This document shows, in pieces, positions 56,179-64,000 of a stretch of 64,000 nucleotides of DNA. The DNA comes from Bipolaris cookei (Eukaryota > Ascomycota > Dothideomycetes > Pleosporales > Pleosporaceae). The DNA lies in contig NRSV01000021.1 of the NCBI GenBank assembly GCA_002286855.1, positions 186,001 through 250,000 on the forward strand, written 5' to 3'. The notes beneath the pieces are model-generated. The model saw only the letters and a program-made list of their open reading frames with translations. It searched no databases and had not been told where the DNA came from. Positions within the stretch are counted from its first letter, which is position 1; each line of letters opens with the position of its first letter. A program made the position numbers and the translations under genes.

Positions 56179-57852
56179 TCATGCGGCAAAGTCAAACTCT
56201 TTGAACGCCGCTTTGAACTTTTCAACATCCTGCTCTTCCTGAGGCTGCGTCTGTCCGCAATTCTTCCAGTCGACACGCTGGTCGAGTCGCAATAACTTGG
56301 CCAACACCTCTCGCCCAAACTGGTTGTGGAAACGTATCTTTTCGTCGAAGCGCATAACGTAGCTCGTCTGCTTGTGCGGACCGTCTTTTGGATCCCACAC
56401 CAAGACCCTGAAGAAGTCGCTTGTTTCTTCGACTCCGTCACCTACATCCTCTTTTTGAAATTTGGGCCAATGCAGGTTCTCGGCCAATGCCTTGAATGCA
56501 GCCTCGACAAGTCCTTTGCTGATGAGATCGGCACTGACTGGGAGATATTGCCAGTGCGTATGAGGCAAGCTAGATTTACTGACTTCCCAGGTGACTGAAC
56601 CATAGTCGGTATCTGCTACAGACTTGAGCATGCTGTTCATTGCGCGCCGATATCGTTGCATCTCTGCGTAAGTTGCATGGCGTTCCTCCTCTGCCATTGA
56701 TCCTAGCGTCGGCTGGTGTGTAAATGGAATGATGAGCATGTGACACGGGAAGCCGAGTTTGGAAAAGGTTTGTGGTGTTGGCAGAGGGCCTTTTGCAGTG
56801 GTCAAATACGAGTTCTCGCCAATCGAAGCTATTAAGTGCGTCGCAATGTTTTCATTGGCCAAACAAAAGAAGCATTCTGATGCGGTAATGGGCCCTCGAG
56901 GCTCGCCCTTTCGTCTCTTGTTGCCCCTCCGGCCTCGATTTCCATCGTCATAGACTAGATGTTGTTCCTGATACTCAGGCGCAACTCGCTTCTTCTCAGA
57001 AAGAACGACAGGACAAGCAGTTGAGCCAGGCGGAGGTGCGACGGGATGGCTCGCAGAAGGCTCGAGAGAAAAGGCATAAATCCACTTTTGCTTTTTGGGA
57101 TTGCCAAAGGAAGCCAGACTGATGAATCGCGTTACCGGATAGAGATTGTCGGTTTCAGCACTGGGCGCATGAAAGAATGGTTCTCGCTCATAGAAGGTGC
57201 CGCCAGATGTTGAGAAGTGGTACTTGGGCTTTAATATCACGTCCAAATCGGCAATGCATTGCTGGCCGGTCGGCTGCACGTCAGGTTTGAACTCGATCTT
57301 GGAGCGCTTCCAAATATCCTCTGGCCACTCGTTGGTGATGAGGATGTCGGCCGTCGTCGCTCCTCGCAAAATCTTGGTATCTGTCTCGCTGTAAAAGGGC
57401 GGGTACTTGTCTTTGGACTGGCCAGCAATGATGTTCGCATCTAACCGGCCGCCTAGCGCGACAATGCGGATACCCTCAGACGTCTTCATAGTAGTCCGCT
57501 TGCCAAGGAAGAAGAGATTATGGCATAGTTCATCACTGGAAGATTCCAACTTTTGGACGACTGCTGGGGGGAGTGGATTGCTGCCAAGTGCAAAGTAGGT
57601 CGGCAACGGCACGTCGATTTGACCATTGATAAGTGCTTGCACATCATCTGATGCTGCGTCTTGATCATCGAGCGAAGCTGCAAATAAGTTGCCTACGATG
57701 AGGGCGAAAGCAAAATTGTTCTTTGCGTGCAGTGCGCCCAGCTTCTGGAAGACGGTCTTGAATTGCCCGTTGACGTCACCGACGACGACGCTGCACGCGT
57801 TAGTGAGTTGTAAGACAACAACAGCAAGGCAGACTTACATTTTTGAAGCCAT
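56179..57852 (-). CDS. CwfJ-family protein (Drn1/CWF19L1-like)
   Basis: Exons 57839..57852 and 56179..57790 give 541 aa. Relatives associate with the lariat debranching enzyme Dbr1 and with late spliceosomes; yeast Drn1 promotes Dbr1 activity. Seen: a tiny first exon (MASK plus two bases) joined to VVVGDVNGQFKTVFQKLGAL, the start of a phosphoesterase-like domain; FALIVGNLF, where a true phosphoesterase would have a metal-binding GNH; then CwfJ domain 1 with the CxxC in ECFFCLAN and NSYLTTAKGPLP, HMLIIPFTHQPT, and the HIT-like PHTHWQYLPV; CwfJ domain 2 follows (FFRVLVWDP, IRFHNQFGREVLAKLL). The loss of metal residues suggests a binding rather than catalytic N-domain, as reported for this family. 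It starts 211 bp from UTP20, on the opposite strand. Confidence 0.92.
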
Positions 57853-58063
57853 TATGGATGGTGATGCTGGCTATGACGAGCTGTCGACGCGTTGGTGGTG
57901 AGCGAGCATGGGCGATTGGCGCGTCGGCGGCGTCGGTAGTGTCAGTGCCAGGGTCCAGCTTTTTTATTAGCGTATGGAAATTCTAGTGGAGCATCGAGTG
58001 AAGATGCAGCCACTGCAGTCTCCGACACAACCCTCTCCACCACACCCAAATACACTACACATC
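57853..58063. promoter_or_regulatory. Shared divergent promoter region
   Basis: Only 211 bp separate the start codons of the CwfJ gene (-) and UTP20 (+), so both promoters must lie here or overlap the genes. No specific factor site is claimed. Confidence 0.6.
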
Positions 58064-61000
58064 ATGGCTGCCATGTCGCGGGGACTTGCTACACGCCCAG
58101 CTGCGAAGCCATCCTCCAAAATATCAAAGTCTGCGCACCCACGGAAACGGGTCAAGGGCGGGACCGAATCCACGCGCAATCATGTCTTCAAAGGCTTCTC
58201 GCAGCGCATCGCACAACTCAGAATTGAGCCTGTTCGCCGCGGTCGCAGCACCATTCTCGACGATGCCGAACTCGAATCGACCTTTTCATACTTCCGCGAC
58301 TCGTTCCTCGAATGGAGGGAACTCAACATGTCGGAGCCTTTCACAGCCTTTGCCCGCAAGGTTGCGCCACTCTGTGATAGCCTCCCCCAAGTCCTCCACC
58401 ATAGCGACCGCATATTCGAACTCCTCATCGAACACATTGAAAAGGGCGAGAAGTTTAGCCAGGAACCGCTGCTCAGCCTCATGGCCCATCTTGCACATGA
58501 TCTCGGCGAGCGCTTTGAGAAATATTTTGAGAGGGCAGTGAAAACTGTGTCGCATCTGGCAGCCACCCATGCCGATGTAGAAGTTATAGAATGGGCATTT
58601 GGCTGTCTGGCCTGGCTGTTCAAGTACCTCTCAAGGCTGTTAGTACCAAACCTGCGCCCCGTCTTCAATCTCATGTCGCCTCTGCTGGGCAAAGAGCGCC
58701 AAAAAGCCTTTGTATCCCGCTTTGCGGCTGAGTCGCTGAGCTTCCTGGTACGCAAAGCCGGAGCTGCTTATCACAGAGACAAGGCACCGCTTAGGTCAAT
58801 CATCAAGTACATATCCGATCTGCTCAAGGACCAACAGGAATCCACAAAGGACTACGCTTTCCAACAGGGTCTCATGTATCTCTTTACCGACTCGCTCAAG
58901 GGTGTACAGCGCGGCTTCCACTCAAGTGCTACCGTCATTTTACAAGAGCTTTTGGTCGAGACGCTCAACCCAGAACATCTTGACCTCCGAATTCCGCCTC
59001 TCGAGCCCGTACTTATCGGTGTAGTTACTGCCGCTATCCACCACACGGATGCAGAGAACTTCAGCCCTCTGCTCGAAATCATACTTGGCGAAGCAAACAA
59101 AGTGTCATCAGACGTGCGCTATGTTGGCCTGTTATCTCGCTTGCTAATGGTCGTTTGCGGCGTCCGCCAGGGTGACCGTGTTAAAGATTGGAGACCCGTG
59201 CTGGGCTCAATCAGCAATCTGCTTAATTCTACCAAAGCTTCGACTGAACTTGACTCTGTTGATGCATGGGAGCTGCTATCAGTCGTCGCCGTTGTTTTTC
59301 AGTATTGTGCGCTTGACACAGCTATTCCCCACGAGAAGCTGCTGGAAGGACTGACTCGTGGTCCTTGGGAAGCTTACTTTCTACTGTTCTGCAACTTATT
59401 CGCCGGGCTAGGTGTGGGGAGGTTCAGAACTTTGCTACTCCCGTATTTCAAGAGGTGCGAGGCTACGATTTTTTCAGACTCGTTCATTTACTAACACTGT
59501 ACTAGATTTGTTACACAAAAGACCCATGAGCATGGTTCTCAATTCTGTGCAATTTTACCTCAACTTTACCAAAGTGGAGCACTGGCGAATACCACTTTGC
59601 AGCCGTCTGAGCTCTGGCAAGCGACCTTGGAAGAGCCCTTTGACGAACTTGACAAGTCTATAGGAACCGAGACCGATCTGGAGAACCAGACCTTTTACTG
59701 CAATGCTTTGCTGGGTGCGATAGAGTCGCTGCGCATAGCTGACGATAAGACGCGAGAAATCTGGAATGACCTCGCACGCTTGCTCGAAAATGCTGTCCAA
59801 CGAGCGAGCCTCACCACAAAGCGGACTGTTGATATTTTCGCCACTGGTAAAGGTTTCCAATTCCTTATCAGCAAAAGCGGCAACGATGACCAACTCAGAA
59901 GTCTGTGGCCTGCGTTGTGCCAAACCTCCACTGTATTCGGACACTCGGTCACTTTCTGGTGTGCGCTACTAGACCTTTTAAAGAAGCACAGAGACCTGGA
60001 TACTACAGGACCGCATATGGAACCTTTAAAGCGAACTATCATGCACTGCCTAGGATCCCCTTCGCATGATCTGAGACTTTTGGGCATATACGTCTTGCAA
60101 TTTGTCGCGGACCAAAGCGAAGAACCGCAAAAGGTTCTGTCTGTCGCCATGTTGATTGAACAAACACCGCCAAGCCTCGAGACACAAAGATCCATTGCCA
60201 TGCGCATAGGCCAAATGGCTAAATTATACCCTGCAGTATGCTCTAATGAATGGGTGGGAGAAGCTATCCCGGCGTTTTGTCTGGGGTTACTACACGTACG
60301 CCTGGCATCGGTTTGGGACGACAGTTGCTCTGCGTTGAAAGCCATCTGCGAGACCAAGGAAGGAGAAGGCTTTGTCACTCAAAATGTCTTTGAATGGCTG
60401 ACTGCGAGCGACGCTGCTGATATCGTTTCTGACAGTCCTCAAGCAGCCTCATCGCGATCGTACGCGACCGAATTTGAGTGTACGAATCTGATGCAGTTGC
60501 AGGAGCATGTCGCCGATGTTCAAGCGAAAGCTGACAACCCCCAAGAGCAGTTGGAGATCTTATTCAAGGAGGCACATGCCGAAATACCCTTTTACAACTC
60601 CTTCAGCAGGACACAAGCTCTCAAAGTGTTGAGTTCTCTACCACACATTGCGGAAAAGCGCTCGCGACTTCTTGTACCAGTCCTTCTGAAGTGGGCTTTT
60701 GCCCAAGTGCCAGACTCCGAAGCGGCAGCTTCGGAAGAGGATGCTTCGGCCACTTCGCAGGATCGCTGGGCAAGGAAAGATCAAAAAGCGATGCTTTCCA
60801 TCTTTGCGAAATTCAACAATCCAAGAGTCTTGTATCGAACAGACAAAGTCCGCCAAGCCCTGCTCGCTTTACTCAGCAACGGAGATGTCGAAATTCAAAA
60901 GGCTTCACTAAAGGCGCTTCTCACGTGGAAAGACCGGGCAATAGTCGCATACCAGGAACAGCTACTGAACTTACTCGACGATGAAAGATTCCGTGACGAA

Positions 61001-64000
61001 CTCCCGATATTCCTTAGCGAAGGTAAGCTCCAAGACTCCGACGTTGACCAGGTCCTCCCAATCGTGTTGCGATTACTGTACGGCAAGGTTATAGCCGGAA
61101 AACGAGGCCTTGAGTCCAAAAGAAAAGCCGTCTTCGTTAGCCTGAAAACAAGATTCGGAGACGAAGCCATACATCAGTTCTTGCAAATCGCATTCGGACC
61201 TCTGGGTCACATTTCGGTCCTGAGCGATGGGGTTGTCGATGAGGAACTGCTGCAGCAAAGCCTAATAGACACACGAAAGCAAGTCGGAATGCTGAACCTG
61301 CTTGACGATTTACTAAGTACCTTTGCGACAACATTCGCCCCGTTTATTGCTACCGTCGTAGATCCCATCCTGTACTCTGCCATCAAAGCATCGCGAGAGC
61401 TCTCAGCTTCATTCGACCGCCAGGGTGATGAAGGCAAATCGACGCAGACATCATTGTTAAAGACTGTTCGGCAACGTTCACTCCACATTCTGAGCAAGCT
61501 AGTCGAGAACGGCCCGGAGTTTGAGTGGCATCCGTACACCAGAGCTCTCGTCAAAGAGATGGTTGAGCCTCGGCTGGACCAATTTCCTGTTGAAACAGCG
61601 CAATCTGTCTCCGGCATTCTTCGACTGTTTGCAGCATGGTCAAAATCGGCTCATACGGCTCCGTTCTTGGTGGAGTTCAACCCAATCATCTTATCCAAAG
61701 TCATTGACTGCCTTGAGGTATCTTCAGCTAAGGATGAGGTCAAATGCTTTGTACTAGACAATGTTATCCGAAACATTGTGGCTCTTGTGGCTGTTGAAGA
61801 AGATGCCTTGACAACCGAATCAAGGCTCCGAAAGAGTCGCATACATACCGACATTATTCAACCGTACTCCACTTCAATCCTGAGTCGAGTTGGTCATCTG
61901 CTCCGACAGAACCCAAGTAAAGAAGTGCTCGAATCCGGGGTTCAAACGGTTGCGGAATTCGCCCCTCATGTCATCGGTGCCTCCGAATCGCGCAGTATGA
62001 TTGAGATCGCTACCTTCCTTCTCCGCCAGCCTTCGAAGCGCGTGAGCCCTCGTACCAAGTTGGGATTGCTCAAGACCCTGCACGAGTTCATTCAGCGTTG
62101 CGACGAGCAAAACCTGAACGAATTGCTCGACACAATATACGATGCGATTTGCCCCATGTTCGCGTTTGTTCAAGATCGTACGGCAAGAGAATTGATTTGC
62201 GATGTTATTCAAGATCTCTCCAACACCAACATTGATCTCCAGGTCATTGCAAAGATATGTCATTATCTCAATTCCTTCGCAAAGGGGCGCCTGGATGAGC
62301 CAGACTTTGAGCGACGCTCACAGGCGTTCAGCTCCATTAACGAAGAGAATTATCGAAACTTTTCTCTCATTCAATGGAAGCCTCTGGTCTACAACATGCT
62401 CTACTTCATAAAGGATAACGAAGAGCTTAGCATTAGAGTCAACGCATCCTTGTCTTTGCGCCGCTTCAGTGAGGTTTCAAGCAGCGAAGAATTCAGGGCG
62501 TTCATGTCGTCAGCAGTTCTGCCTGGAATTCAGGCTGGGATGCGCGAGATGTCTGAACTGGTTCGAATCGAATACCTTGCAATGCTTGAGCATCTGGTCA
62601 AGACGCATTCTGACTGGGCTCCTGTAGCAGATCTTCACATACTTCTCTCAGATGATGATGAGGCTTCATTCTTCAGTAACATCTTGCACATTCAGAGTCA
62701 TCGTCGACTTAGAGCATTGCGTCTCTTGGCTGCCCATGCTTCTCATCTGCGTGGTACAAATGTCTACCAAGTTCTCATACCCCTCTTGGAACATTTCGTC
62801 TTCAACAAGGGTGACGATGATGGTGCAAACAGCCTTCTGGGAGAGACCATCAAGACGCTCACGGCGTTGACAGAATGTCTGGAATGGCCGCAATTCCGCT
62901 CTCTCCTGAAGCGGTATATTGGCTATCTAACCACCAAAGAAGACCTCCAAAAGCCCATCATTAGGTTGATTGCAGGTTTGATGGATGGTCTTAACCAAGC
63001 AGGTCGGGCCAAGGGCTACGTTGTCACGTCCACAGCCGGACCAGATGACCCAGCCACTTCCGAGACCAACGACGACTCTGCGGCTATGGACGTTGACAAA
63101 CCTCAGTCCATACTCACTAAAACTCTTCCTCAGCAGGAAAAACTGAGCAGTGACATGATCAGCAACTTTCTTCCTGATCTGACCAATTTCCTACACAAAA
63201 AAGACGAAGCGACAGTCAGTTTACGAGTACCTATCGCCGTCGCCATTGCCAAAGTTCTTCTCGTGCTTCCTCCACTGGAAATCGAGACACGACTGCCTGG
63301 TGTCCTTTTGGATATCTGTTACATTCTCAAGAGTCGTGCCCAGGAAGCTCGTGACATGTCGAGGAATACGCTCAGCGACATTGCTACGCTCATGGGACCG
63401 GCTTACCTAGGTTTCATTCTCAAAGCATTGCGAACAGCGCTTCAAAGAGGTTATCAACTCCATGTTCTTTCCTACACTTTGCACACTATCCTGGTGAAGC
63501 TCGCAGACCAGACGAACCCAGGAGATCTCGACTATTGCCTCGCAGACCTAGTGGATGTGGTAAGTATCAGATGGTGAGCTATTGTCAGACAGGTATACTA
63601 ACGAGATCTAGATCATGGATGATACTTTTGGCGCTGCTGGCCAGGAGAAGGATGCTGAAGAGTACATTTCCAAGATGAAGGAAGTAAAGAGCAGCAAAAG
63701 CTTCGACTCGATGGACATCATCGCACGATCCGCCACTCCCTCTCATCTTATCAAACTCATACTTCCGATCAGGTCCCTTTTGATCGAGAAGCTTAACGCA
63801 AGGATGGTGCAAAAAATTGACGAGCTACTGCGGCGCGTCGGGCTCGGTGTACTACAAAACCCTACCGTCAATAACAGGGATATCTTGGTCTTCTGCTACG
63901 AACTTATTCAAGAGGCATATGCAGCAAACACTTCAACTGACAAGAAGGCCAAGATTGACCTTAAAAGCAAGAGATATCTGGTCAACAACAAGGGGGCGGC
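58064..64000 (+). CDS. UTP20: UTP20, U3 snoRNP / SSU processome component (3' partial)
   Basis: Exons 58064..59454, 59506..63559 and 63612..>64000 code about 1944 aa of a protein that is usually ~2500 aa, so the 3' end is outside the window. UTP20 is a nucleolar HEAT/ARM-repeat scaffold of the small-subunit processome, needed for 18S rRNA maturation. Seen: NHVFKGFSQRIAQLRIEPVR at the start; FAFGCLAW-type helices with LFKYLSRLLVPNLRPVFNLM, PLLGKERQKAFVSRFAAES and LSFLVRKAGAAY, the most conserved N-terminal block; then long helical repeats (LPILRLLYGKVIAGKRG-like, FSSINEENYRNFSLIQWKPL). The introns keep frame with CTAAC branch sites. The ATG at 58064 (ATCATGGCTGCC) is preferred over 57974, which would extend into the shared promoter. 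Confidence 0.95.

Noticed and set aside
57974..58063. Earlier in-frame ATG for UTP20
   Set aside because: It would take 90 of the 211 bp shared with the CwfJ gene and adds unconserved residues; the ATG at 58064 has the better context.
1..64000. tRNA, rRNA, CRISPR array or prophage
   Set aside because: I looked for T-loop-like GGTTCGANTCC patterns, rRNA-like blocks and regularly spaced repeats on both strands and saw none I could support; a tRNAscan run would settle the tRNA question.

Overview
This window reads as nuclear DNA of a filamentous ascomycete (Pezizomycotina). A Dothideomycete is plausible, but I infer that only from gene content and could not test it. The evidence is: many short introns (mostly 50-160 bp) with GT...CTAAC/CTAAT...AG signals; fungus-typical families (WOPR regulator, Zn(II)2Cys6 factor, FLC/TRP-like protein, GH81 and GH128 glucanases, P450 monooxygenase); and a Fot1/pogo DNA transposon broken by stops that look like repeat-induced point mutation. 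I built the gene models by reading splice signals and keeping frame. I saw no tRNA, rRNA, CRISPR or phage feature.

Layout. 0-16.6 kb is a housekeeping block: mitochondrial GatB (+), an orphan low-complexity protein (+), ribosomal protein L27a/RPL28 (-), COPII coat protein SEC24 (-), AP-2 sigma (-), an orphan Cys-rich protein (-) and an ammonium transporter (-). 16.6-24 kb is gene-poor; it holds GATA-type sites upstream of the ammonium transporter, a 1785-bp degenerate Fot1-like element with TA duplications, and a WW-domain protein (-). 24-30 kb carries secreted beta-glucan enzymes: a GH81 glucanase (+), a GH128 glucanase (-), and between them a damaged small cysteine-rich reading frame. 30-45 kb has an FLC/TRP-like membrane protein (-), a Zn(II)2Cys6 factor (+), an 84-residue membrane protein (+) and a P450 (+), separated by long gene-free spacers.

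45-54.6 kb contains a Gti1/Pac2-type WOPR regulator (+) behind a 4.1-kb microsatellite-rich gene-free upstream region, a Dal5-type MFS permease (+), and convergent to it a secreted HNH/DUF1524 nuclease (-). 56-64 kb is a divergent pair of RNA-processing genes: a CwfJ-family lariat-debranching cofactor (-) and UTP20 (+), with 211 bp between their start codons; UTP20 runs off the right edge.

How the genes relate. Most are independent, as is normal in fungi. The plausible links are the shared promoter of the CwfJ/UTP20 pair, the two secreted glucanases flanking a possible small secreted protein, the nitrogen theme (ammonium transporter with GATA sites, Dal5-type permease), and the neighbourhood of regulator, small membrane protein and P450. 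No PKS, NRPS or terpene synthase is present, so I do not call a biosynthetic cluster. I did not find a convincing undescribed multi-gene system. The most useful second looks are the small cysteine-rich frame at 28.0-28.4 kb, the Fot1-like element, and the two orphan proteins.
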